Program-made: the position numbers and the translations under genes
In this document: one piece after another, positions 24,737 to 36,141 of the stretch
Layout of the letters: every line of letters starts with the position of its first letter
How positions within the stretch are numbered: the first letter of the stretch is position 1
The notes under the pieces: generated by a model
The model's input: the letters and a program-made list of their open reading frames with translations, nothing else
The model's database searches: none
What the model was told of the DNA's origin: nothing
Assembly (NCBI GenBank): GCA_019671135.1
Contig: JAHRHY010000006.1
Span: forward strand, 2,356,001-2,420,000
Origin: Linnemannia hyalina
Lineage: Eukaryota > Mortierellomycota > Mortierellomycetes > Mortierellales > Mortierellaceae
DNA: 64,000 bases
Reading direction: 5' to 3'

Positions 24737-25175
24737 ACATTCTATAGAGAAGGAGCTTATGTTCGTTCGAAAAAATGATAAAACAAAGCTCTTTTTTGAC
24801 GGGCGTACAAGCTTTACACGTGGATGAGGGCTACTTCAGACTTCACAACTGCATCTCCACAAACGTGCCCGCACATGCAAAGGTTGTTGTGGTGCTGTGT
24901 GGAACATGACCGTCGCTATCACAGACACGCGAGAAATAGTCACGTGCAGTTTTATTCCTTTGCAGCCATCTTCAAGCCCGACGAAGTCGTTGCGGTGCAG
25001 TGCATGTATTGTCGCAAATGATAAGGACCACGAACCATGAACCATGAACCGGGTACCAACAACCAGGAGCCAAGGGCCAAGAACCAAGAACCAATAGTAC
25101 AATTGATAGAGAGGCTTTTATTCACAGGTAGGTATTAAAAAGGAGGGATGACCTCAAACTCATAAAACTCAAATT

Positions 25176-27460
25176 TTACAGCTTCTTGCCGGCAACCCAG
25201 GTGTTGAACATGGCCAAGGACTCCTCAGGCTTGTCATAGGGGAGCATGTGTCCACCTCCAAAGGCACGGAGGAAGGTCAATGGTCCGGAGGAGCGAACAT
25301 CACCAGCATGGTGACCGTTAGCAATCCACTTCTTGTCCTTCTTCTCCTGCATCTTGGGCTGACCCGACCAGGGCAACGACAAAGCCCAAGCCTTGTTACC
25401 CATCCAGTTGCAAATGAAATCAGCGTCACCAGAGTACAACAGCACACGGATACCGTCCTCGAGCAGTGGGGGAACCATGTGGTGGAAGGGCTTCATCCAG
25501 TCACCCTGGAGCATGAAGCGCATGTTGATCTGCATGTTGCACGACTGGTACTTCTCGACCTGGACTCCGAGCTCGGCCTTGACCTCCTCCTTGTTCAAGT
25601 ACTCCTGAATGACATCCAGGATAGGGTAGCAGAGTCCACCTTCGCCCTCGCACTTCTTACGGACATCGTAGGGGTTCTGGCCAGACATCTGGTAGGGCTG
25701 GATCATCTCCTTGTTGCAGTAGGCAGCGGCGGGCAAGCAGCGGAAGACAGAGTTGGTGTCATAGCAGGCCTGGATCAAATCGGCACAGGCGGGGTAGGCA
25801 GCCGTCATTTTGTCGCAGGTGGCATCGTCGAGGACGGGGCCGTACGAGTTGCGGCAGGCCATGTCAGGGTAGTACTCGTACTGGGTCTTGGGGTCCGTCA
25901 GACCGTTTCCGATCATCAACGAAGCCAAGTTGATGTGCTGAACACCAGGGGCGCGGAGGAGAGGGGTAGCCATCTTCTTGTTGCCGTCGTTGATCTCCTT
26001 ACCGATGGCGGGGATGTAGTGTCCGGCATAAGACTCTCCAGCAATGTGGAAATCGAGGCGCTGGTACTTGGGGAACTCCTTGAAGAAGACCTGAAGGAGG
26101 GCATAGACGTCCTTTGCGGCGGTGAAGGTGTTGGAAACAGACTCACCATAGGAGTATCCGACGTTGGTGGGCTGGTCAAGGAAGATAACGGATGAGTTGG
26201 AGTTCCAGGAGTGGGGGTTGTACTGGGTGTCCGAACCGTCCTCCTTGACGCTGCAGGGTCCGAGCTCCATGAAGAGACCGGTAAGGGACGAACATCCTGG
26301 GCCACCGTTCAACCAGAGGGTCAGGGGGTCTGACTTAGGCTTGTTGCGCGACTCAAAGAACCAGAAGAAGAAGTGCTTATCTGCTCCCACATCCAAGTAT
26401 CCCGAGTACTATTCATGATACGTAGAGTGATAGTGGTTAATATAGCTGGTTCACGTTCCCTTCTAAAATGCATGATGGAGTGCCAAGCCTATTCTCATTT
26501 GAATTAAGGGTCAAATTAAAGCTGAGAGGGAGAGGTCATTGGGTCAAACCAGCTCACCACCCCGGCCCTCGCATGACGCCCCCTATTTCCTTCTTATTCG
26601 CCACCATCAACCCCTTGGTGTCCGTTATTTTGTTGGTTTGTTGGGAGACAGCATGCCTTTGAAGGGTTCCAATAGCTGCGCGTCCTGCTGGAGAGTGCAG
26701 GTGGAATATCGCGAATGGCGCTATCTGGCATCATCTCCGTCTCCCATTGTGTTTGCTCTCCTCCTTTGAGTTCAGAAGAAAGAAGAAAAGACAAACTATG
26801 AATGCGGCAGGTGTTTTTCCCATCCCTGTCCTTTTTGTTCACAGCCAGGCAAAAGGAGAAAAACGCCACTCATTGAGAGCTGTTGTTGTTTGCAAAAAAA
26901 AAAAGACGGAGGGGGAAGAGGGAACTGGAACACTAGGACGGTTGCTGATGGGATCCCGTGTCACCCACCCCTTCTTTTTTTTCCCTTCCATTATTACACG
27001 ACACTACACCATATGTGACGCCGATTGATGGACGGTGATGGGCGGTTGTTTCAGGATCGCCCTGAAAAATCTCATCACTTTTGGAAAGCGATAACGTACA
27101 GCTATCATCAATTATGTGACAAAGACATACCTGCTTGACAGAAGGATCACAGAGCTTAGGTTCCTTCAACCGCATCTGCACACCAGGGAAAGACTCATGG
27201 GTCAAGGTGTGAACCCACTCGGTCGCCTTATCAACGTTGGACTGGAGCTTGTGGGAGAGGTCGTCGAGGACATCGTGGACTTTCTCCTCGACATTATCCC
27301 AGCTGAACTCGAGCTGGCCGATGGTTTGGTCAACGAACCTGTCGGCGTCGTGGACGATCGAGTCGAACGCTCCGGGGGCTGGGGTTGCGGAGGTGAAGAG
27401 GAGGGTTGAGGTTGCGAGCGAGAGGATGCAAGCGATGGTCAGTTTCTTGGACAGACCCAT
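25176..27460 (-). CDS. Serine carboxypeptidase, family S10 (carboxypeptidase Y type)
   Basis: Secretory or vacuolar exopeptidase removing C-terminal residues at acid pH. Exon 1 is 27460-27131 and exon 2 26408-25176, giving 520 residues (yeast CPY 532). The start MGLSKKL opens a hydrophobic signal peptide of about 25 residues; a propeptide-like amphipathic region of about 80 residues follows. Splicing joins VKQ to YSGYLDVG, the hallmark start of the mature enzyme. WLNGGPGCSS forms the oxyanion region; catalytic S236 lies in GESYAG, D440 in SGDADFICNW and H497 in GGGHMLPYDKP. Many cysteines support disulphides. The 722-nt intron is far longer than the 70-120 nt typical here; donor GTATGT and the acceptor at 26409-26410 look sound. 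A purine-rich A/AAAAAG tract just upstream on the plus strand is the pyrimidine-rich leader on the coding strand. Confidence 0.95.
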
Positions 27461-28316
27461 GGTGTTGGTGCAAATTGGTTGTAGAGTGTTGGAGAGGGGT
27501 GGTGGGGAGGGGAGGGGAAGAAGGGCGGGTTGGAGAGGGACAAAGAAGAAGAAAAAGAAAAAAGAAAAAAGAAAAAAGAAAAAAGAGAATGGAATGGGAG
27601 TGAAATGGAGAAGCTCAAGAAGAAGGAAGGGACAGAAACCAGTCAAGAGAAGTCGAGTGAGGAGCGCGCAGACAATGCAGGCGTGGTGGGTGTGAGCACT
27701 GTTATGACCGCATTTGCTTTCTTTGCCAAATAAGGCGCGCAAAACCAATCTTTCTCCCTCTCTGGTCCCACCGCGCGGGTCCATCTTCCGCGCTCTATCT
27801 ATCCCATCTCTTCCCTTCTCTTCCTCCTTCACATCTGTGATGGGCTAACAAGCAGGTCAATATAATTCTCACGGGAGAAACAGCATTGGAGTGCAATGGC
27901 AATAGGGAATAACGAGGGGCCGACAACCAAGGCAAACGGACATTCCAAAGGTACGCGAGGGTCCATGCCCACCTTGCAAAGACCAAGGAACGCCGTCTCA
28001 GGCCCAACTCAACTCCCTGGGCAATGCTCACACCATGCAATACCAAGAAACGTTACAGAGAAGAATCCTCGCCGTTTGCTGTGGCCTGTGTTACCAAGTG
28101 CCATTACGGCGCGCCAATTTCCACACCTGTTCATGACCACACCTAGTCATGACTACCACGATCGTAACGTGTTGTTTACAATGTGCATTTGTGTTCTTTT
28201 TTTTTTATTTTGTTCTTGCTGTTCATTATCGCAGATACTATTTGCTAGAGTTTCGTGTCTCAATACACCAAAGATGCAATCCGGAAGGTCACAGCGCAGG
28301 TACACTGACCAAAGCT
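27461..28316. other. Intergenic: carboxypeptidase promoter/leader and PRXL2 3' flank
   Basis: About 860 bp. A pyrimidine-rich leader on the minus strand (repeats of A5-6G on plus at 27543-27590) precedes the carboxypeptidase ATG. No gene seen. Confidence 0.6.
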
Positions 28317-29776
28317 TCAAACACCCTGCTGCTGCTGTTGCTGCTGTTGAGCCTCCACTTGTTCAGGCAAAGCACAAGCCGACCCCTCAGACCCACCCTG
28401 ATCCTGCGCCTTCCCCTTCCCAGCAGCCAAAGAAGAAGCTTGCATCTTATCATGCAGTGCCCGATGGTCCTTCTGAGCCTTCAAAACCTTCTCCTTGTTG
28501 ATCGCAACCCCCGAGACCCGACTGGCAGCCTCCAGGACTCGGTCTGCACGGGCAATGTCTCCCCAGACCTTCTCGATGTGCTCGTATGCCAAGCCTTGGT
28601 CTCCTTGTTGGACGAGCAGTACGCCTCCTAGGATGCTATATGAGACGTAGAAAGAATGGAAAGAGAAGGGGTTAGTGCTGACCGGGTGAAAATAAAGTCT
28701 CAAACAATGCGTGTGAAAAAAAAGAAACGAGATAAATGTTTTGGACCCTTGCATGCTGACTAGATTTAGGCAAGACATTTGTACCAACAAACACGAGAGA
28801 GCATAAAAAATGCATAATGCGGAAAAGTTACCTCCCGTCGCCAATAAAGTTGCCCTTGACGCCCGACCGCTTGTTACGGATCAAGTTTCCCCAGAACGAA
28901 GGATGAATCAACTGCCCCCATCCTCCCGTTCGCAGACGACCGTTTCTACAGCGAGGTTGAAGATGCCTTGAGTTAGACAACACTGATCGAAGGATAACAA
29001 AACGGAGCACCGTCACCATCATAATGATCAGCATCAACAGCCTTACATCCATCCGCCGCAGCATACATACACCTCGCCTCCTCTTCCGTTGCACTTACCC
29101 AAGAGCCTTGTAGAAGTCCTTGGCCTGGTCATGGTAGACCTTTCCATGCCAAAACTCCTTCTGGAACTCATCCGCGCCCTCCCTCTCGTGCACAATACAC
29201 ACCATCTTGATACCCTATTTATTTTTTGTTGCAAAAGCGAAAACATCGTTAGTGCGCTTAAATGACGAATGCATGACGAAAACAAGGTAATGAGCGGAAG
29301 ACAGCAAAATAGACAAATGGAGAGAAGGGCAACAATGGAATTGATTTACCATGTCGTTCTCGATGGTTTCGCGTTGGGCGTCAAAGATCTGGGCCTCCTC
29401 ACGACAGAACTGGCATCCGGGGCGACGGATCACTAACAACAAATACCAACACAAAGCAAACAAAACCAAACAAAACAAAACAAAACCAAACAAAACAAAA
29501 CAAAACAAAACAAAAAAAGAACAGGGTTAATATCCTCGTTCCACAAACATAATTGGGAGAGACACATTTTGCTCACACCCACCAACTTTCCTTGCACCCA
29601 GCAAACGACGAGAAGAACAGAAGAAGGAAGAGTAACTTACCGATGACGATGGTGGCCTGGTCCTTCCACAGTTCATGCGCGAGCAGAGTACGCTCAGTCT
29701 CGACGTCCAAGAAATCTACCAGGGAAATATCCCTGATGTCGGCGTAGCTTGTCTTTGTCTTTTGTGCGATGGACAT
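28317..29776 (-). CDS. PRXL2A-like (FAM213A/AhpC-TSA) thioredoxin-fold redox protein
   Basis: Peroxiredoxin-like antioxidant protein. Exons 29776-29641, 29432-29350, 29214-29099, 28945-28832 and 28635-28317 give 255 residues with consistent phases. Residues 46-58 read VIRRPGCQFCREE, the CxxC (C52, C55) redox motif after RRPG seen in human PRXL2A; later blocks FYKALGNGRL, FWGNLIRNKRSGVKGNF and SILGGVLLVQQG, then GLAYEHIEKVWGD, follow the same order as the human protein. The C-terminus is Gly/Ala- and Gln-rich and ends in a polyGln run. No signal peptide, so cytosolic or mitochondrial. The family is thought to scavenge peroxides; substrate not determined. The first Met of exon 1 is used as the start. 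Intron 1 contains an AAAAC repeat tract. Confidence 0.9.
29455..29513 (+). repeat. (AAAAC/AAACC)n low-complexity tract in intron 1 of the PRXL2A-like gene
   Basis: About a dozen pentamer-like units of AAAAC and variants lie inside the intron between 29433 and 29640. On the coding strand this is GTTTT-rich. Confidence 0.85.
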
Positions 29777-30495
29777 ATTCGTGTTGCAGTTGTTGTTGTT
29801 TGTTGTTGTTGGTTGTGGTGGTTGTGGGTGGTGGTAGTCGTTGCTGTTGGGTTGTTCTTTGTTAGTGAAGGAAGAAAGAGCGAAAGAAGGAAAAGAAAGA
29901 ATATTATATACTCATAGGATGGTGATGACCAAACGAACAAAAGAAGGAAGAGACGCCGTGGCTGACCCTGTGCATGATTAAGCATCCAACAACATCAATC
30001 ATCACTTTTGCACGAGCTCTAACAAACGAAACAAACGAACGAAAGAACGAAAAGGCATAAACCAGCCATGTATCTATCCGTGCTGCGACAATCCAATGCC
30101 CTGCCTCGTTTCCTTCGGTTAAAATCTCTCCGAGCAGCCAAGAAATACAAACAAACGTCAACGAATGCTATTGATCTTGTTTATGTTTATGTGTATGTGT
30201 ATGTGTATGTGTATCTGTATGTGTAGGTTGTGAGATGCCGGGAGAAGAAAGAAAAATAAACATTGACTACGGAGTGGAATAGGGTGGTGTGTAACGAATA
30301 AACAAACGACCGAGCCACCTTCCAGAGAGCCTCATCGCCGCCGTCCTCATCGTAGGTAACTCTCCTGCTGACCCGGCTGTTTGACCTAGAGATCAATCCT
30401 TTTTCTTCTTCGCCTCAATCCTAGCACATCCCTAGCATCCTGACACCTCCCGTCCATGTCCTGTGTCCTGAATCCCTGTGTCTTGCAGTCAGAGC
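29777..30495. other. Intergenic, 0.7 kb, with a TATGTG repeat
   Basis: Between the PRXL2A-like start and the end of the GNAT gene. Holds a GTTGTT-rich leader near 29785-29860 and a TATGTG hexamer repeat at about 30183-30226. No gene seen. Confidence 0.6.
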
Positions 30496-31221
30496 TTAGA
30501 CGAGCTTCTTCTCATAGACCTCCAAGAACTCTGGGTTGACCAAGTTCTCAAAAGGCCTCTCCTCCTTACCCGTCTTCTCGTTAATCCAAGTGAACTCTGA
30601 ATACCTAATCCGCCCCATCAACTCAAACCCCAACCGATTCCCAAACAAATGCTGTGTCGCAAACGCACTCGCAACAACCGTCACCGCTTCACATCCAACT
30701 TCCACCGCCTTCTCCATCGAAACCTTCAACAGATCCTTTGCCAAACCTTTACCCTCATATCCTGTATCCACCCCCAACGCCATAAACTTCATCACCTTGG
30801 CCTTTGGGTTCTTCTCAAACACAGTCGATTTTGCGAGCCAGAGATCTGACACCCGGTTAAGAATCGCCTGGATCGCATCGCCATGTCCTTCCTTTGCAAT
30901 CCTGTCCTTCTTAGCCTGCAACCCTTCCGCGGTAGAGATGCAACTGGTCCTGAAGGCGACAAGGCGGGAAGGTCCGGGGAGGGTGGTATCTTCGGCGACG
31001 AAGGAGACGGGGTCTTGGACGGAGGCTTGGGCGACGGAGGTGCCTTCGCCGGGCTCGACGCCGTGGTATTCACCGAGGGGTTCGCGACGGAAGGTCTTTT
31101 CGAAGAGGAGGGCGACTTCTTGGGTGTCGGCTGGGGTCATGAGGCGGATGATTAGATGCTCGGGCCGGGTGGTGCCTGTTGGCTTGGTAGCTTGTGCTGG
31201 TGCTGGTGCTGTGCTTGTCAT
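30496..31221 (-). CDS. GNAT family N-acetyltransferase
   Basis: Single-exon gene of 241 residues. The central ALGVDTGYEGKGLAKDLL (147-164) is the acetyl-CoA pyrophosphate-binding motif (R/QxxGxG/A type), followed by a helix and a C-terminal beta strand with FGNRLGFELMGRIRYSEF, typical of fold completion. The N-terminus EHLIIRLMTPADTQEVALLF is the usual first strand and helix. Similar fungal proteins acetylate small amines, but the substrate is not evident. An upstream in-frame extension exists only through non-ATG codons, so MTSTAP at 31221 is chosen as the start. The promoter side is rich in GAAAGAAG repeats (pyrimidine-rich on the coding strand). Confidence 0.85.
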   Translation of the reverse strand: MTSTAPAPAQATKPTGTTRPEHLIIRLMTPADTQEVALLFEKTFRREPLGEYHGVEPGEGTSVAQASVQDPVSFVAEDTTLPGPSRLVAFRTSCISTAEGLQAKKDRIAKEGHGDAIQAILNRVSDLWLAKSTVFEKNPKAKVMKFMALGVDTGYEGKGLAKDLLKVSMEKAVEVGCEAVTVVASAFATQHLFGNRLGFELMGRIRYSEFTWINEKTGKEERPFENLVNPEFLEVYEKKLV

Positions 31222-32057
31222 GATGTTTATCTGAGATTGGTTTTGGTTGCCTGTTGCCTGTTGCTTGTTGTTGTGATTGTTGTTGTTTGTTGTTGTCCTT
31301 GAAGGAGGAGAGATCTGAGGGTATAAAAAAGCGGGAAGGTACGGGGATGTTATATGGTCGTCCGTGAATGAAAGTGAAAGAAGGGAAAGAAAGTGAAAGA
31401 AGGGAAAGAAAGAACAAGACAGAAAGTGAAAGAAGATAAAAGAAGAAGAGATGATGTGAGCGTGAGAGAGTACCGCATAGAGTAGTAAAGTACGCTTCCG
31501 ATCGTGCTGAACCACCACAGATCAAGAAAGATGACAGAGAATGACGTTGTGGCTTGTTGTGCCAAGTAGACATGGACTTTCTTTACCCAGAGACCGACAT
31601 TGCACACGATAAGGGACGAAAGGAAAAAAAAGTGCCCGCCCCACGTTCACAACGTCCAATGGTGCAATTGTGCGCGAAACAGACTCTATTATTTTTTTCT
31701 CTGTACTCGCTCTCGTCTTGCCCGCAGGTGAGACATGGTGACGCCCAATCTGGGTGCCAAACTGGGAGCGCTTCGTTCACCAGAGTCAAACCATCGCCAC
31801 TAAAACAAGTGCACATACGCTCTTTTCTTTACTCTCGTCATCAACAGAATCAAAGCCACAGAGGATACCGATGGTGTCGGTACCAAAAAAGGACGTTGTC
31901 TTTGTCTGTTTACACCCAATGGACGATGACATCGCAATAAGCATTTTCCACCGCCGCTGCTATCATTATTGTTGACAAGATTGTAATATGTAAACGAGCT
32001 ACAGCGACAGCGACGGGAAACCCTTTTTACGACAGAACTAAGCGCCATGCCATCAAC
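31222..32057. other. Intergenic, 0.84 kb
   Basis: Contains the C/T-rich leader of the GNAT gene (GTGAAAGAAGGGAAAGAAA units on plus, about 31370-31440) and then the 3' flank of the Rap1-like gene. No gene or structured RNA recognised. Confidence 0.55.
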
Positions 32058-35000
32058 TCACTGGTCTCCGTCAACAACCCGTTGTTTCTTGGACTCTCCT
32101 CGTCCACCAAACCGACCTCGTGCACGCTTCAACAACCCCGACTTCTCCATCGCATCGTGGGCCACCTCAAACTGCCTGGAAGCCTGTCGGGTCTTGGTCA
32201 AGTACGTTATCCTATGAACCACCTCTATCGCAGAATGCTTCCCAAGCAAACTTTCCACATCCTCGTTCTTGCGCGAATACAACTTGTAATCATCTTCTCG
32301 CGTCCAAAACCGGTCCTCGATATCCTCTAGTGACAATTCAAAACAGACAGTAAGAGGGGGCGTACATGCATACATAAACATAATCAAGTACCTACATCCT
32401 GACGCAGTAACATTACACCCTTATCAACCGACAACAAATACAACACTATCTTACCGGTCATGCCCTTGCTGATAAGAATCTGAGCCAGCTCAAGGTCTCC
32501 ACTACAGGCATCCAGAACATCGATCGACCTCAACGCTGGTACAAGCTCATGCAGCATTAATGTCCGGATCTCTTTACGGTAGAGATCGCGCAGGTACAAC
32601 AACAGCTGCTCCCGCTCCTTTCGCCTTTCCGATGATTCATCCCCCCCTTCTCCCGAGTAGTAGTCCAACATCACATCCTTGTACTCTGTTCCCGACGAGA
32701 GTGCTGATGCCTCAATTGCAACTTGTTCGAACACTGATTTAGGAGTATCAGACGGTGGTGCAGGGCTGGATGAGACATGGGCTTCTTCCTGGATATCTTG
32801 AGCTGTGTCGCTCGTCCGTTGGTCAGCCTCGCCTAGTTGCTCCTCCTCTTGCTCCTCTACCTCCTCTGGATCTCCAACATCAAGATTGTCCTCCGGCTCG
32901 CCCTTTACCGTGAGGAGCGCGCCGACTCCTTCGGTAATAACCGTCTCAGTCGACTCGGTAACAGTCAGGGTCTCCGTCACTTTGACCTGGACGTTAAAGT
33001 CATCCCCCCGAGGCTCCGATGCTCCTGGGTGCCTAGGATGCGCCTCCTGACCCTTGCGTGAAAACGATAGCCGATCGGCCTCCACTTCATTATGTGACAC
33101 TTCGCCATCAGTCGCTGGGACCGAGCCCTCCCTGGACACTGGGATCGAGTTGGCGGCACTCACACCTCCCTCTAGACCAGGACTGAAAGCAGACCGCTTC
33201 TTGAATTGGAACGACATTCCTCCACTCCAGATAGTCTGGGACATCTGCTTCTGGTGTCGTTTGGAAGTAGCACCAGATAGGAGCAGCTTGGCGGGAAGCT
33301 TGTATGTTGATTGGTCGTTTTCCAACTCCCGCTCTTCCTGCGCCTCGGATTCAAGGTTGCCTGCAGGGGTTGGAATGGGTGACGAGGGTTTCTGCCCTCG
33401 GGGTTCAGGTGGAGACAACAGTCGGTGCTGCTTCTTCCTCATAATCCTCTGCTCAATAGTCTTGTCGTCCTCGTCCGTCAAGTCACTGTTGTAATCGTGC
33501 CCAGGCACATCTGCGTCATCGTGCGATCCTGCCGTGTCTGACCCATCCACTCGATCCTGCTCTGTATGATCGTCGTGGATATCATCCAATACCAGCTCGT
33601 CTTGCCAACCGTCCTTCCAATCGTCCAACACAGCCTCATCCCGAATGTCCTCTACAGCCGAACTGCTTTGCGGATCCTCGATGGCGGGTTCGGTGTGTGC
33701 GTCTTTGACCGTCGCCGGGGGTGGTGTATTGTCTACAACAGCTGCACTGTCCAAGGCGTACGTGTTAGGCGCACCCTTTTGACTCGCTGAAGTAAACACA
33801 TCTTGGTTGGGGACTGGAAGAGTATTGGGTATCGAGAGATGTGCTTGGGGCGAGTTTCTCCAGGTTGGTAGCGATGGCGAGGTAAGTGAGGTGGGCGATC
33901 CCTGTACAGCAACCAAATCGTCCTGTATGGGTGCTCCTGCCTGTTTCCGCTCGTCTGGATGGGCAGTCTGATTCCAACTCCTGTTAGGCAGGGACCTCCT
34001 TGAATTCCACTTCAGCGCTGGGTCTTGAAGTGAACCCGGCGATGTTATCCTCTTGGAAACCGGAGATAGTGTCGCAGGTCGGGCCCTATCTGCCTTGACC
34101 GATTTCCTTGCATGAGGTAATGGCTGGGGCCACCTTGGCTCAGAAACGTCGCTTTCGTCTGCATCACTAGGATGGTTGTGTTGGTCGGCGGTAATGTTGA
34201 GGATATCCGTGCTCATAGGGCTATTTCCATTATGTATGACGGGGTTGCTGTAGTTGCTACCGGAAGGAACACCGTAGCTCCTATCCTGATCCTGCTGGAG
34301 GCCCTTGTTGGAAGCTGGAGTAGCGTCTCTCGACTCGAGTGTTCGTTTTGTTGGTGATCGTGCTGGCGATGAAGGCGACGAAGATGAAGCTGCATCGAGC
34401 AGAACATTTTGACTTGACGTAATCTCCATGTCCACTGCTTGCGTAGCTGAAAACTTGGGCAACTGAGACGCGGTGCTCGTCTGGGTGCCTGGATGGCTGC
34501 GACGACGAACAATCTCGTCCCTCACGGTCCTGTGGCTTCGATCCTCAGAATCAGTCGACGCAATGTCAGATAAATCCAGTATTGACCGCTGGGAAGATGG
34601 AAACTGCTGCGTAAAGAACTGATGAGTCGACGGTTCCAGTTCCTCCATCGTGTCATCTTTCTCTTCTTCCGAATCGCTCTCGATGACTTCAATAGTGATG
34701 TGTGCGTTTCCGGTCAGTGTAGGTTGCACCACCTTCTGTTGTTGTTGTCGTAGCTCTTGGATCTCGAGAAGTTTCTTCTGCTCAGTCTCTAGCAACTTTC
34801 TGTCGGTCGCCAGCTTTTCCTGCATCTGCCTCCTGGCTTCCTCCCGCTTTGCCTTGCTCGCCTCGTATGGTGATGGTGATAGTTCTCCTGTCAGGTTCAA
34901 AACATTGACCGCGCGCTCTCTCCAAGAGTGTGCCGTGTGCTGGGTGTGCTATATCAATAGGGATTATTAGAATGATGGAAATGGAATGTTAACACTGGGA

Positions 35001-35655
35001 ACGAGACTCATACACATGCTGTCGTTATCCAAGTACGTGATAAAGGGTATTTACTTGTGCTGCAAAGTCCTCGTAGATCTTGTTCCCGTTGATAGGGGCA
35101 TTCACTGCCCTATTGGACTTAACAAATTCCTCGAGTAGCCTATCCTCCTCGCGTGAGAAAGGCCTCCGGGTATTCTTGGCAGCGGTCTTCAACCGGTAGG
35201 TGAATGTGTCGAGCTCAACAAGCTTTTGGTCCTTTATACAATCGTCCACCCAATCCACTGAGAACATGACCTCCTGTGTAGTCCGTCCTGGCGCTCCCAG
35301 CTTGATGGCAGCCTTACTCTCGTCATAAGTCGGAATACCTCCATATTCCTATTGCAATAAAAAGAACCTTATTTTGTGTTAATACATAAAGGTGGTCGAC
35401 ATCGTCGGTTGGTACGATTCAAACTATTTTCCCTTGAACAAAACGTACCCTAATCCTCGACTCTACAGATTCCCGATCAGGTACGGTTTTAGAGACGCAG
35501 ATTTGTAATGACTGTCCTTTCGGGTCCACGAAGATCCGCTTCTTTGTTCTTGTTGTTGCTGACGAGCCGTTTCTGGGAGTTGTTGTAGTTGTTGGTGTCT
35601 GGTGAGGCTGTTCTGAGCCCTGATGAGTGGTGTTATGGGATGGCAACTTTGCCAT
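32058..35655 (-). CDS. RAP1: Rap1/TERF2IP-like telomere protein: BRCT, Myb, long linker, RCT
   Basis: Shelterin-type telomeric protein. Exons 35655-35449, 35348-35055, 34948-32455 and 32326-32058 give 1087 residues. The BRCT (about 27-115) is split by intron 1 and ends VMFSVDWVDDCIKDQKL. The Myb-like domain (about 131-184) starts RRPFSREEDRLLEEFV and continues over intron 2 to HTQHTAHSWRERAVNVL, the Rap1 Myb pattern. A charged coiled-coil-like segment (ASKAKREEARRQMQEKL) and about 700 disordered residues follow. The C-terminal ~200 residues form a helical RCT-like region: the last exon has WTREDDYKL and IEVVHRITYLTK, as in fungal Rap1 C-termini that bind partner proteins. Yeast Rap1 has two Myb folds; one is visible here, as in human RAP1 (399 aa). 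MAKLPSHN at 35655 is the first ATG in frame; only a TTG lies further up. Confidence 0.87.
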
Positions 35656-36141
35656 CGGAGAGCGGAGGGTTGATGGCCTTCCGGAGGGGGGTGGTGCGAT
35701 GGAGGAGGAGGAGGAGGAGCCTTCCTGATGGGTTGTGTTGGGTTGGTGGCGTGTCTTGCAGAAGTTGGTGGGCAAAGCTTGTAGGAGTGATGGAGTAATG
35801 GAGTGATGGCTTCGGGGGTGTGATAAACCGAGAGCTTTTTTTATGGATGGTCAAGTTGAGGAGTGATCTTGGGTTTGAAAGGCCACTGGGATCGACGGTG
35901 AAGCTTCCTGGTTTTTGTCTCGGTGTTGTCGGTCCTTGTATATTGTAGTCTTGTGTCGGTCGTCGCGTGTTCGGTCAAAGGTGATGGTTGTGCGGCACAA
36001 TGAGTTTGAAGGAGAGAAACTTGCAATGGACGTGCTGTAAGGTTGACTCGAAGAAAAAAAGACAAACAAAAAACCTGGCAACGAACATAGTCAAGTCACA
36101 TGATAATTTTTTTTAATTTAGAGAAAGAAGTAAAAGGTTTG
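35656..36141. other. Intergenic, 0.49 kb, Rap1 promoter and hydrolase 3' flank
   Basis: Rap1-like upstream region on the minus strand. I see no GGTGGCAAA here, unlike the three other genome-maintenance genes. No gene. Confidence 0.55.

Larger units (their letters stand above)
20512..25175. other. 4.7-kb interval without a clear gene
   Basis: Begins with the A/T-rich 3' region of the C2H2 gene (AATAAAA at about 20693). It contains a GT-rich microsatellite near 21563-21596, a GA run near 22307-22320, a (CCA) run at 24309 and one coding-like fragment at 24548-24736 (listed separately). No frame shows a recognisable domain. The last ~75 bp are the probable 3' untranslated region of the minus-strand carboxypeptidase gene. 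Confidence 0.55.

Noticed and set aside
25248..26195. 315-codon open frame on the plus strand
   Set aside because: Exactly antisense to the carboxypeptidase; C-rich third positions keep the opposite strand open.
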